A stretch of 64,000 nt of DNA from Bacillota bacterium (GTDB lineage Bacteria > Bacillota > Clostridia > Acetivibrionales > DTU013), in assembly GCA_023426125.1 (NCBI GenBank), contig JAFABI010000067.1, positions 69,329-133,328 of the forward strand, given 5' to 3'. The position numbers and the translations under genes were made by a program. This document shows, piece after piece, positions 6,377 to 14,339 of the stretch. The notes under the pieces are model-generated. The model was not told where the DNA came from. It was given only the letters and a program-made list of their open reading frames with translations, and did no database searches. The first letter of the stretch is position 1, and the number at the start of each line of letters is the position of its first letter.

Positions 6377-8653
6377 TCACTCTGTTTTGTGGTATTCACG
6401 GTATTCCGTCGGCAGTAATCCCGTGTATTTCTTTAATACGCGGCGAAACGCATGGCTGCTGTTGTAGCCGGTTTCCCCCGCGATTTCTTCAACGGACAGT
6501 CCGGTGGTTAAAAGCAGCCTGCAGGCTTTCTTCATACGCATATCCTCCAGCATCGCCGAAAAGGTGATGCCGAACTTTTCTTTAAAGTATTTGTATAAGT
6601 AAGATTCAACATAATTAAACCTCAAGGAAACATCATACAGGGAAAAGATGCTTTTGCTCAAGTTTGCCTCCATGTATTTCAGGATTTCATTCCGCGTGCC
6701 CTGTTCACTCCTGCTTTTTTCATCATTGAAGGAATCGCAGATGGTTTCAAACAATTGTACCGTCCTTGCGATAATTTCCTCCGGATGCTCATAGGAGCCG
6801 GCTTTGATCAGAAAGTCCGCATTTTCAGGCACATTATGGCGTTTGAGATTTGCGCCGGCCCGTAAAGCGGTCAGGTAGATAAACTTATTCAAAAGAGCAA
6901 AATCTGTTTCGCTCAACTGCTTGTTTTTCAGGTTCTTGTGGTATATGTTTGTAATGATTGCAGCGATGCGGTCCTTCTGTCCCGATTGAAGATTCTTGAT
7001 TAATTTCAATTCCGTTTCGATGGGATAATAAAGCATGCTGTCAACCGGATCCCGTTCCAACAGCTGAAGCAGCCCTCTTTGATTATATAAGCCGGAATGA
7101 AGCATGTTCTTGGTATTGCCGTACAGGTCGGAAAGATCCTCCAGTTTTTTTGTAAAACCGCCGCACAGATAGATCAGAGAGAGGTTATATTGCCGGAAAA
7201 GCTCCTCCTCAATGGTATTCACCATGGTTTCCAGCTCATTTCGGCAAAGCTCCGGTTGGGATTGATTGAAAATCATAAGGAACACAATCTCATTTTCACT
7301 CTTGATGAAGCTGTAGGAGCGGATGGCGGAATACCTCGAAAAAGCTTCCTGGATGATAAACTTTGCGTTATCCAATTCCATAAGGTCCGAATACTCGATC
7401 CTGTTGCCGTAACCCGTGTTTTTCACAATCAATACGGAATACTGGCAACCGTCGAGATTGTAATCCAGGTGGGTTGAAAGCTCTTTTACCTTGTAGCCGT
7501 CCATGATGCTTCCCTGGATCAGGCGCCGGATAAAGTCCGAGCGGACGATGGAGGTCTGTTTGTCCAATTCCGCCTTCAAGGCCTCGTTGCCTGCAACAAT
7601 ACTGGAAATGGTACCTTTTAAGAAATTATAATCCTGTTTGCTTTTCTTTTCCGGGGAAATCTTATAGACGATAGTAAAAATATCGATGATGGGTTTTGCG
7701 TTTTTATAGGACAGAATGAAGGCAAAAAAGATACCGCCAATAATTTCTATCACGGCCAGGATATAGATCGTATCTTTTATGTACTTTATCTTTGAAAGAA
7801 CGATGCTTTTGGGAATATAGGCTTCGTACCTGCGCACTTCGTTGCTGCTATACATTGACAGCACCATGTAATCGTTCCGGCCCAGGTGTATTTGCGCGGT
7901 GTTGGTATACCTGTTAACTTCGCTTCCACCGGCCTGAAGCAGGATATTGCTGTTTACATCCGAAATATAGGCGAGGCCGGTGTCTCCCAGGTTCATGCTT
8001 TTCAGGATGCCCATAACCTTTTTGGTGTCGACAAACGCAACAATGCCGCCCAGCTTGCTGGTGCTGTACTCCGTAATAATCGGATAATTAAAAGTGAGAG
8101 CACTGTATTGAGTGTTAAATACGCGGATAGGATTGGAAGGCAGGATGGTGTTTTTGCCGATGGTTTCCTTAATCCGTTTTTCAACCGTTGTATCAGTGCC
8201 GTCCATATACCTGATGATTTCATTGTAATACTCTATCCTTGTATACGGAGCCAGCTTCGATACGATTGCTCTGCTCTGGTCCGCATAGACTACCAGATCG
8301 ATAATTCCGCAATATTTAAAGATATTGTCATACGATGAGATATATTCATATGCAGTCTTTGCCTTGCCCAGATTTTTTGAACCTTCAAAGGATTTCGATT
8401 CGCGGATGAACTCGTGGACACTGTTATTAAAGGACAGGGAGGTAAGCGTATTCCCAACGATTTCAAATTTGTCCTCCGCGGCATTCATACACTGCCTTAA
8501 AAGCTCTTCGTTGTAATGGTATATTTCCTGTGTTACCGTTTTTTCCGTCTGGAAATAGATCACAAGCAAAACACAAATAGAGAATATCAGGATAATGGTA
8601 AAAGAACCAAACAATACGCGAAAAATGCTGTTGTTGAATACAATCTTTTTCAT
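6377..8653 (-). CDS. Membrane-anchored AraC family transcriptional regulator
   Basis: A 758-residue regulator with transmembrane segments at about residues 12-34 and 295-316 that bracket an extracytoplasmic sensor region of the dCache-like type. After these come a cytoplasmic middle region and a C-terminal AraC/XylS two-helix-turn-helix domain (about 655-755, with ESYLYKYFKEKFG and the second motif ending GYNSSHAFRRVLKKYTG). Regulators of this architecture typically sit beside LplB/YtcP-type sugar transporters, sense the sugar or its binding protein outside the cell, and activate transport genes. Here the gene is divergent from exactly such an operon, with 325 bp between. A GGGGGAG ribosome binding site precedes the ATG on the minus strand. 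The sensed sugar is unknown; an L-fucosidase gene downstream of the transporter hints at fucosylated glycans. Confidence 0.9.
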   Translation of the reverse strand: MKKIVFNNSIFRVLFGSFTIILIFSICVLLVIYFQTEKTVTQEIYHYNEELLRQCMNAAEDKFEIVGNTLTSLSFNNSVHEFIRESKSFEGSKNLGKAKTAYEYISSYDNIFKYCGIIDLVVYADQSRAIVSKLAPYTRIEYYNEIIRYMDGTDTTVEKRIKETIGKNTILPSNPIRVFNTQYSALTFNYPIITEYSTSKLGGIVAFVDTKKVMGILKSMNLGDTGLAYISDVNSNILLQAGGSEVNRYTNTAQIHLGRNDYMVLSMYSSNEVRRYEAYIPKSIVLSKIKYIKDTIYILAVIEIIGGIFFAFILSYKNAKPIIDIFTIVYKISPEKKSKQDYNFLKGTISSIVAGNEALKAELDKQTSIVRSDFIRRLIQGSIMDGYKVKELSTHLDYNLDGCQYSVLIVKNTGYGNRIEYSDLMELDNAKFIIQEAFSRYSAIRSYSFIKSENEIVFLMIFNQSQPELCRNELETMVNTIEEELFRQYNLSLIYLCGGFTKKLEDLSDLYGNTKNMLHSGLYNQRGLLQLLERDPVDSMLYYPIETELKLIKNLQSGQKDRIAAIITNIYHKNLKNKQLSETDFALLNKFIYLTALRAGANLKRHNVPENADFLIKAGSYEHPEEIIARTVQLFETICDSFNDEKSRSEQGTRNEILKYMEANLSKSIFSLYDVSLRFNYVESYLYKYFKEKFGITFSAMLEDMRMKKACRLLLTTGLSVEEIAGETGYNSSHAFRRVLKKYTGLLPTEYREYHKTE

Positions 8654-8794
8654 ATCGTTCTCCCCCTACCGAAAGTGTTTTCTTATGGCTGGAAGCGCTA
8701 AATCGCTGCGCAGATGAAACCGCGTATTCGTTGCTATAGATTTACTATAGATGGAAATCCCTTAAAAGGCAATATCTTTTGTGGAATGTAAAAT

Positions 8795-8925
8795 ATTGTA
8801 CCCTGCTCAAAATTTGCACCGTCCCGCATGCCGATACGGAACCATCTGCCTCTATCCGCCTATAATAAGGAAAGGAATGCTGTTTCTACCATCTTCGAAA
8901 ATTGTACCTTGAATATTGGTCCCTG
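8795..8925. promoter_or_regulatory. Candidate activator sites and -10 box in the regulator/transporter gap
   Basis: Four related 11-mers occur at 8795 (ATTGTACCCTG), 8813 (TTTGCACCGTC), 8901 (ATTGTACCTTG) and 8915 (ATTGGTCCCTG), arranged as two pairs about 105 bp apart. A TATAAT lies between the pairs at 8861-8866, without a good -35, as expected for an activator-dependent promoter. They are candidate sites for the divergent AraC regulator. The gap holds no other gene. Confidence 0.4.
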
Positions 8926-8978
8926 ATAATTTAGCATAGGATATGCAGATACACCTACCACCGAGGAGGATCGTATTC

Positions 8979-9941
8979 ATGAACACAAATCAAGGCAGTT
9001 TGGCCAGTCCTGTCAAACCTATGGGAATAACTCCCCGCTCACCTCTTGTTAAAAGGCTGCTTTCCGATTGGCAGCTGTATGTACTGTTGGCCATACCTCT
9101 GGCTTTTTTGGTTTTATTTAGTTACTGGCCGATGTATGGCGTATTGATCTCTTTTGAAAGATTCAGCCCCGTAAGAGGCGTCTGGGGAAGCAAATGGATC
9201 GGATTTGAAAACTTCATACGCTTTTTTACAACGCCTTCTGCGGTAGATACGGTAAGGAATACCGTGATGATCAGTCTTTATTCCTTAATCGCCGGGATTC
9301 CTTTTCCCATTCTGCTGGCAATTTTGCTTAACGAATGCCATAGTATCAAATTCAAAAAAACCGTCCAGATGATCACCTATGCGCCCTATTTTATCTCTAC
9401 GGTTGTTATGGTCTCGATCATCCTTCAGCTTCTGGATCTGAAGAATGGTATTGTCAATAACCTCATCCGGGAGATAGGCTTTGCCCCGGTGGATTTTATG
9501 GCGAAGGAGGGCTTGTTCAGATCCATCTATGTCTGGTCCGGTATCTGGCAGGGAACGGGTTTTAGCGCGATTATATACATAGCAGTCTTGACAAATATAG
9601 ATCAATCTTTATATGAAGCTTCTATCATTGACGGTGCAAACCGCTTACAGAAGATCTGGTTTATCGATCTGCCTTTTATCCTTCCCACCTTTACCATCAT
9701 GTTTATTTTAAGCTGCGGCTCCATTATGAGCGTAGGCTTCGAGAAAATCTACCTTATGCAGAATCCGGCCAATATGGGAATTTCCGAGGTGCTTTCCACC
9801 TATACGTATAAAATGGGGCTGATCAACCTTGATTACGGATATTCCTCAGCGGTAGGTTTCTTCAATTCCATTGTCAATACCGTGTTTATCGCAGCAGTAA
9901 ACTGGATAGCCCGTCGTACCGGTGAAGTGAGTCTTTGGTAA
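8979..9941 (+). CDS. Sugar ABC transporter permease, LplB type
   Basis: A 320-residue permease with about six membrane spans and the binding-protein-dependent transport signature EASIIDGANRLQKIWFIDLP (the EAA loop that docks on the ATPase) at about residues 208-227. The N-terminal segment WPMYGVLISFERF is typical of the LplB subfamily of CUT1 transporters, which import oligosaccharides. The open frame extends upstream to 8943, but AGGAGGA at 8964-8970 points to the ATG at 8979. It is the first gene of a three-gene set with the second permease and a binding lipoprotein. No ATPase gene is present, which is usual since such systems share an MsmX-like ATPase encoded elsewhere. Confidence 0.92.
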   Translation: MNTNQGSLASPVKPMGITPRSPLVKRLLSDWQLYVLLAIPLAFLVLFSYWPMYGVLISFERFSPVRGVWGSKWIGFENFIRFFTTPSAVDTVRNTVMISLYSLIAGIPFPILLAILLNECHSIKFKKTVQMITYAPYFISTVVMVSIILQLLDLKNGIVNNLIREIGFAPVDFMAKEGLFRSIYVWSGIWQGTGFSAIIYIAVLTNIDQSLYEASIIDGANRLQKIWFIDLPFILPTFTIMFILSCGSIMSVGFEKIYLMQNPANMGISEVLSTYTYKMGLINLDYGYSSAVGFFNSIVNTVFIAAVNWIARRTGEVSLW

Positions 9942-9955
9942 TGGAGGAGATCTGT

Positions 9956-10846
9956 ATGAAGAAAACGAAAGGCACCGTTGGAAATCAGTTTTTTGATGTC
10001 GTAGTCCACTTTCTTCTTTTGCTGGGCGGACTTATCGTTCTGTATCCTTTGCTTTATGTTGTCAGCGCTTCCTTCAGTACGCCTGTTGACGTCATTTCAG
10101 GGAAAGTATGGCTCTGGCCGGTCCGTCCCACATTTTTGGCGTATCAGCAGGTGTTCAAAAACAAGCTGATAGGCACAGGGTATATGAATACGGTTTTTTA
10201 TGCCGTTTCCGGAACAGTGATCAGCCTGATTGTAACCATTTGTGCCGCCTATCCCCTTTCGCGCAAAAAATTGGCGGGGCGGTGGATCTTTTCACGCCTG
10301 TTTATTTTTGCCACCCTGTTTTCAGGAGGCCTGATCCCTTTTTACCTGGTGGTCAGAAACCTTGGAATGCTGCATACTCGCTGGGCAGTAGTCGTACCGG
10401 TTGCGCTTAACGTATTTCATATTATTCTTATGCGTACCCACATCCAGACGGCAATACCCGAAGAAATGCTGGAATCTGCCGAAATTGACGGCTGTTCCCA
10501 TTTCGGCAAGCTGATGCGGATGATCCTTCCGCTTTCCGGCTCCATCCTGGCAGTATTGATTCTCTACAATGTGGTTGGCCAGTGGAACTCCTATTTTTAT
10601 GCGATGATTTTCCTGAAGGACTTGAAAATGTATCCGTTGCAGATTGTCCTCCGCGACATTTTGATCATGAATTCCGTGACTTCGGATATGAAGGTCAACA
10701 TGAGCGAGCTTATCCTGAAACAGGGACTGGTGGATGTATTGAAATATGCGCTGATCGTTGTTTCCAGCGCCCCCCTGCTTATTGTTTATCCCTTTGTCCA
10801 GAAGTACTTTGTAAAAGGCGTCATGATGGGTTCCTTAAAAGGATGA
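9956..10846 (+). CDS. Sugar ABC transporter permease, YtcP type
   Basis: A 296-residue second permease of the transporter, with about six membrane spans. Its EAA loop reads ESAEIDGCSHFGKLMRMILP (about residues 173-192), and the C-terminus YPFVQKYFVKGVMMGSLKG is characteristic of YtcP-like CUT1 subunits. The start is set by GGAGGAG at 9943-9949, which overlaps the stop codon region of the first permease, so both are translated from one mRNA. It forms the membrane channel as a heterodimer with the LplB-type subunit. Confidence 0.92.
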   Translation: MKKTKGTVGNQFFDVVVHFLLLLGGLIVLYPLLYVVSASFSTPVDVISGKVWLWPVRPTFLAYQQVFKNKLIGTGYMNTVFYAVSGTVISLIVTICAAYPLSRKKLAGRWIFSRLFIFATLFSGGLIPFYLVVRNLGMLHTRWAVVVPVALNVFHIILMRTHIQTAIPEEMLESAEIDGCSHFGKLMRMILPLSGSILAVLILYNVVGQWNSYFYAMIFLKDLKMYPLQIVLRDILIMNSVTSDMKVNMSELILKQGLVDVLKYALIVVSSAPLLIVYPFVQKYFVKGVMMGSLKG

Positions 10847-10921
10847 GTTATTTCAGCTTGTTACAGGGCGCTGTTTTACAGCCCCGTATCATAAAAAATA
10901 AAGTGAAAAGGAGAAGAAACA

Positions 10922-12604
10922 ATGAAACAAAAAGGTTTATGGCAGTTGTTTTCGGTTCTTCTGTCCGCGGTGCTGGCTCTTTCGGCCTGCGGCTCGGCAG
11001 ACAGGGATACCGGCTCCGGGGAGAGCGCCGGTACTACTACCGCAGATGCCGGGAGTACCGGTGCTTCCGGAGGCGCGAAGTTTCTCAACATTGTCGTTGC
11101 AAAGCCAACGGTGGTAGAGGACATGAATACCAATGAGACCTCAAAATGGCTTGAGGAAACGACCGGCATCAAGGTGAACTATGACCAGATTCCCCTGGAA
11201 AATGTCAATGAGAAGGTTGCCCTGATGCTGGCCGGCGGAGAACTGCCCGACATTTTCTTCAACTGTTCCATCACCAGTGCACAGATTAACCAGTACGGCA
11301 TTCAGGACAAAGTACTTATCCAGCTGGATGAATTTATCGACCAATACGGCTCCAATCTGAAAAAAGCCATGGCCGGTTTTGATCAGGGCTTCAACCTGAT
11401 CAAGGAGGTAGACGGCCACATATACGGTCTACCCACCATCAACCCCTGCTATCACTGTTCACGGGCAAATAAAATGTGGATCAACGACACCTGGATGAAG
11501 GCGCTGAATCTGGAATACCCCGAAACTACCGACGATTTCTATACGGTGTTGAAAGCCTTCAAGGAAAAGGATCCCAACGGAAACGGAAAAGCGGATGAAA
11601 TACCATTGACAGGCTGCACGGACGGATGGTATGCGCAAACCATTCCCTTCCTTATCAATTCTTTCCTCTACTTTGACACCTATCAGCAAGGCTTCGGCCT
11701 GGATGACGGCAAAAAAGTGATCAACGGCATGACCGATAACCGTTTCAAGGAAGCGCTCCGCTATTTGAACAGGCTGTACAAGGAAGGCTTGCTCTATGAA
11801 GGGACCTTGACGCAGAAAAATGACCAACTGAGAAAGCTTGTTGAAAATCCCGAGGCTCCAATCGTAGGTGCGTCGACCGCAGGCTTTGGAGGCGTTCTTT
11901 GTGAGATAGGCGGGGACAGGTACAGGATGTACCGGCCATTAGCGCCTCTCAAGGGACCGCAAGGTGTGCAGTATGCAGGCAGCTACCTGCAGCTTCCGTA
12001 TACAGGAGCCTTCGTTGTCACTTCTGCCTGCAAGGATCCTGCGCTTGCCTTACAATGGGGTGATACTTTCTATACCCATGAAGCGACTGCTACAGTGTTC
12101 AACGGGGTAGAAGGCGCGGCATGGAAAAAGGCTGATTCCGGCGAAAAGGATTTCAACGGGAATCAGGCTCTCTGGATGGCCATCAAGGCATATGGCGCCG
12201 ACGTCGGAAAAACCAGGAACGACTGCTGGACACAGATGGGGATCTTCAACTTCAGCAAAGAGTGGAGAATGGGGCAGGCGGTACCTCAAGACCTGGATCT
12301 CTGGTCTGCAGACGGAATGGAATACATGCTCCATGTCACTACAAGGGACCTGTATGAGCCTTACGCTGCGGATAAATACGCGCTGCCCACTTTGAAGCAG
12401 ACTGAGGATGAGTACAATCAATCCTCCATCTTGAGAACAGAGTATAATAAATACTATGATGAAATCGTCTTCAAGTTTATAACCGGAGCGATGGACCTGG
12501 ACAAGGATTGGAACTCCTATCTGGAAAATTTGAAAAACAAATACAAGCTGGATACTTTGCTTTCAATCTACCAGACGGCTTATGACAGGACCTATGGGCA
12601 GTAA
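10922..12604 (+). CDS. Extracellular solute-binding lipoprotein (CUT1)
   Basis: A 560-residue sugar-binding lipoprotein. The signal peptide ends in the lipobox LSAC (Cys23), followed by a Gly/Ser/Thr-rich flexible linker to about residue 50, then an extracellular solute-binding domain with the typical LMLAGGELPDIFF segment and a calcium-loop-like DPNGNGKADE near residue 220. It captures the substrate outside the membrane and delivers it to the two permeases encoded immediately upstream. AGGAGAA precedes the ATG. A hairpin terminator 150 bp downstream closes the operon before the fucosidase gene. Confidence 0.92.
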   Translation: MKQKGLWQLFSVLLSAVLALSACGSADRDTGSGESAGTTTADAGSTGASGGAKFLNIVVAKPTVVEDMNTNETSKWLEETTGIKVNYDQIPLENVNEKVALMLAGGELPDIFFNCSITSAQINQYGIQDKVLIQLDEFIDQYGSNLKKAMAGFDQGFNLIKEVDGHIYGLPTINPCYHCSRANKMWINDTWMKALNLEYPETTDDFYTVLKAFKEKDPNGNGKADEIPLTGCTDGWYAQTIPFLINSFLYFDTYQQGFGLDDGKKVINGMTDNRFKEALRYLNRLYKEGLLYEGTLTQKNDQLRKLVENPEAPIVGASTAGFGGVLCEIGGDRYRMYRPLAPLKGPQGVQYAGSYLQLPYTGAFVVTSACKDPALALQWGDTFYTHEATATVFNGVEGAAWKKADSGEKDFNGNQALWMAIKAYGADVGKTRNDCWTQMGIFNFSKEWRMGQAVPQDLDLWSADGMEYMLHVTTRDLYEPYAADKYALPTLKQTEDEYNQSSILRTEYNKYYDEIVFKFITGAMDLDKDWNSYLENLKNKYKLDTLLSIYQTAYDRTYGQ

Positions 12605-12645
12605 ATGATTCCATATTATGGCTGCGGGGGCTGTCTCAAAATAGA

Positions 12646-12670
12646 CGGACGCGCAATGCGCGCCCCTACA
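12646..12670 (-). repeat. REP-like hairpin, family 1
   Basis: An inverted copy with the CGCGCA-A-TGCGCG stem ending CCCCTACA, nested inside the 164-bp TIR-bounded element. Confidence 0.85.
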
Positions 12671-12750
12671 GAGTGGGGATACCAATCCATGTATCAGCCC
12701 GGGATGTGGGGGAAAGCACCAGTACTTAGTATCGGCCGGCCCGATTTGCA

Positions 12751-12777
12751 GGGATTGCCCGTTGGGCGATCCCTTTT
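12751..12777 (+). terminator. Rho-independent terminator of the sugar transporter operon
   Basis: GGGATTGCCC and GGGCGATCCC form a 10-bp stem with one G-U pair and a 3-nt loop (12751-12773), followed by TTTT. It separates the transporter genes from the fucosidase gene. Confidence 0.75.
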
Positions 12778-12822
12778 ATGAGACAGCCCCTATTTAAATT
12801 TAATCATGGAAAGGAATTTGAT

Positions 12823-13806
12823 ATGGGAAAGGATTTAATCGAACTGCAAAAGAACTTTGTCAATATGCGCTTCGGCATGTTTATCCACTTTAACAGCGCC
12901 ACTTTCCAGTTTGCTTCGGGGAAAACCGTCGATTGGGAGTACGGTCATGAAAACAACGGCCTTCCAAGGCAGTTCCCATTTAACCCGGGGGATTGGAATC
13001 CCGACAGGCTGGACTGCCGCCAGTGGGCCGGAGCCGCCAGGTCGGCCGGAATGGAATTTGCAGCTTTGACAGCAAAGCACCATGAAGGCTTTGACCTGTG
13101 GCCCGGGGCCTATACGGAGCATTCGGTAAAGAACGGGACTGTCAAAACCGATGTGGTGAGGGAATATCTCACGGCATTCCGGGAAGAAGGCATTTCAGCG
13201 GGAATCTATTTTTCCATGCTTGACCTGCACCATCGGATCGGCAGAAAGAAGTGCACGGCCGAAGACAAGCAGTTTATCAAGAACCAACTGACAGAGCTGC
13301 TTACAGGCTACGGAGCGATCCCGTTCATTATTTGCGACGGCTGGCAGGCACACTGGGGAGGGCCGAGCTATGAGAAACTTCCCTTTGAGGAGATTGACGG
13401 GCTGGTTAAAAGCCTTCAACCGGACTGTCTGTTGATGAATATCAGCTGCGAAAGCAATTTGGATCATACGGATATCGTATTTTATGAAAATGCAGCCGGG
13501 CAGGAGGTCGCGGACGGCTTTGAAGGACCCGGTGCAAGCTGTAACATTCTTACGCGGCAATGGTTCTGGCGCGGGACCGATACCGGAAGCGTATTGAAGC
13601 CGGCCGGTTGGGCCCTTGACATGATCCGGAAGATGAATGAAAAAAATGTGGCATTTATCCTGAATGCTTCTCCAAACAGGCATGGATGCATCGACGACAA
13701 TATCCTGAAGCGTTTTTCCGAGATCGGGAGCCAATACCGGAAAATACCGGAAATAAACGAGGTGCCGGGAAATTGGCTGGTAAGAAAACACCTGTGCGGT
13801 AAATAA
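12823..13806 (+). CDS. GH29 alpha-L-fucosidase-like glycoside hydrolase
   Basis: A 327-residue (beta/alpha)8-barrel of glycoside hydrolase family 29, which releases alpha-L-fucose from oligosaccharides by a retaining mechanism. Typical segments are RFGMFIHFN near the N-terminus, LTAKHHEGFDLWP (about residues 82-94, substrate-binding His-His-Glu) and FIICDGWQ, whose Asp172 is the expected nucleophile. Only the catalytic domain is present: the C-terminal beta-sandwich of larger fucosidases is missing, and there is no signal peptide, so it should act on imported oligosaccharides in the cytoplasm. The ATG at 12823 is chosen over 12778 because a GGAAAGGA site precedes it and the earlier start lies in the upstream mobile element. 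Confidence 0.88.
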   Translation: MGKDLIELQKNFVNMRFGMFIHFNSATFQFASGKTVDWEYGHENNGLPRQFPFNPGDWNPDRLDCRQWAGAARSAGMEFAALTAKHHEGFDLWPGAYTEHSVKNGTVKTDVVREYLTAFREEGISAGIYFSMLDLHHRIGRKKCTAEDKQFIKNQLTELLTGYGAIPFIICDGWQAHWGGPSYEKLPFEEIDGLVKSLQPDCLLMNISCESNLDHTDIVFYENAAGQEVADGFEGPGASCNILTRQWFWRGTDTGSVLKPAGWALDMIRKMNEKNVAFILNASPNRHGCIDDNILKRFSEIGSQYRKIPEINEVPGNWLVRKHLCGK

Positions 13807-13863
13807 CCCTGATAGGATATAGGGAGAAATGACGTAAACCTGTTGAATCCTCTCGATAAACTC

Positions 13864-13892
13864 TTGCAAATTGCTGGCAATTGTGTTATGAT
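13864..13892 (+). promoter_or_regulatory. SigA-type promoter of the zinc-ribbon gene
   Basis: TTGCAA (13864-13869), a 17-bp spacer and TATGAT (13887-13892). The predicted leader to the ATG at 14011 is about 110 nt, long for this window and reminiscent of cold-shock gene leaders. Confidence 0.65.
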
Positions 13893-14010
13893 TTACTGGT
13901 TGGTCGTTATATTCATGGTTTAATCATTTTTTGGACACATCCTCTTTAATTTATTTAGGAGCGACTGTCAAGAAGTATTAAATCCAAATAAATTGAGGAG
14001 GTATATCGAT

Positions 14011-14223
14011 ATGGCAGACAAAGTATTAACCTGCAAAGATTGCAGCACGGAGTTCATTTTCAACGAAAGCGAACAGGCTTTCTACAAGGAAAAGGGATTT
14101 GAAAACGAGCCCCAGAGGTGCCCCGACTGCAGAAGGGCAAGAAAACAGCAGAGGAACAACTACGGCGGCGGTGGCAACAGAGGCGGCGGTAACAGAGGTT
14201 ACGGCGGCGGCAGCAGGTGGTAA
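14011..14223 (+). CDS. Small zinc-ribbon protein with RGG-like tail
   Basis: A 70-residue protein with two Cys-x2-Cys pairs (C8/C11 and C37/C40) forming a zinc ribbon, joined by the FNESEQAFYKEKGF segment, and a C-terminal tail of Gly/Arg/Asn repeats (GGGGNRGGGNRGYGGG) like RNA-binding RGG tails. Small proteins of this zinc-ribbon family are common in Clostridia and are often annotated near cold-shock functions; the exact role is unknown. AGGAGG before the ATG at 14011 supports this start over 13993. It has its own promoter with a long leader and converges with a DEAD-box RNA helicase gene, sharing a bidirectional terminator. A nucleic-acid-binding role is inferred. Confidence 0.85.
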   Translation: MADKVLTCKDCSTEFIFNESEQAFYKEKGFENEPQRCPDCRRARKQQRNNYGGGGNRGGGNRGYGGGSRW

Positions 14224-14290
14224 AATCCCGGGGCATGAGGCCCCATCCTGGTTAGGCGGATTCAGCCTTGACAGGTTGCCTCAGAAAGAA

Positions 14291-14316
14291 AAGGAGAGTT
14301 CAACTCTCCTTTTTAT
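14291..14316. terminator. Bidirectional terminator between zinc-ribbon and helicase genes
   Basis: AGGAGAG/CTCTCCT (7-bp stem, 5-nt loop) is followed by TTTTTATTTT on the plus strand and by a TTTTCTTT run on the minus strand, so it can end both converging transcripts. Confidence 0.85.
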
Positions 14317-14339
14317 TTTGTCTTCCTTTTTTTGTTGTC

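Larger units (their letters stand above)
12627..12790. mobile_element. MITE-like element with GGGGCTGTCTCA terminal repeats
   Basis: Perfect 12-bp inverted termini GGGGCTGTCTCA (12627-12638) and TGAGACAGCCCC (12779-12790) bound a 164-bp non-coding segment. Inside are a family 1 REP copy (12646-12670) and a terminator hairpin (12751-12777). No transposase is encoded and no clear target duplication is visible. Confidence 0.6.
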
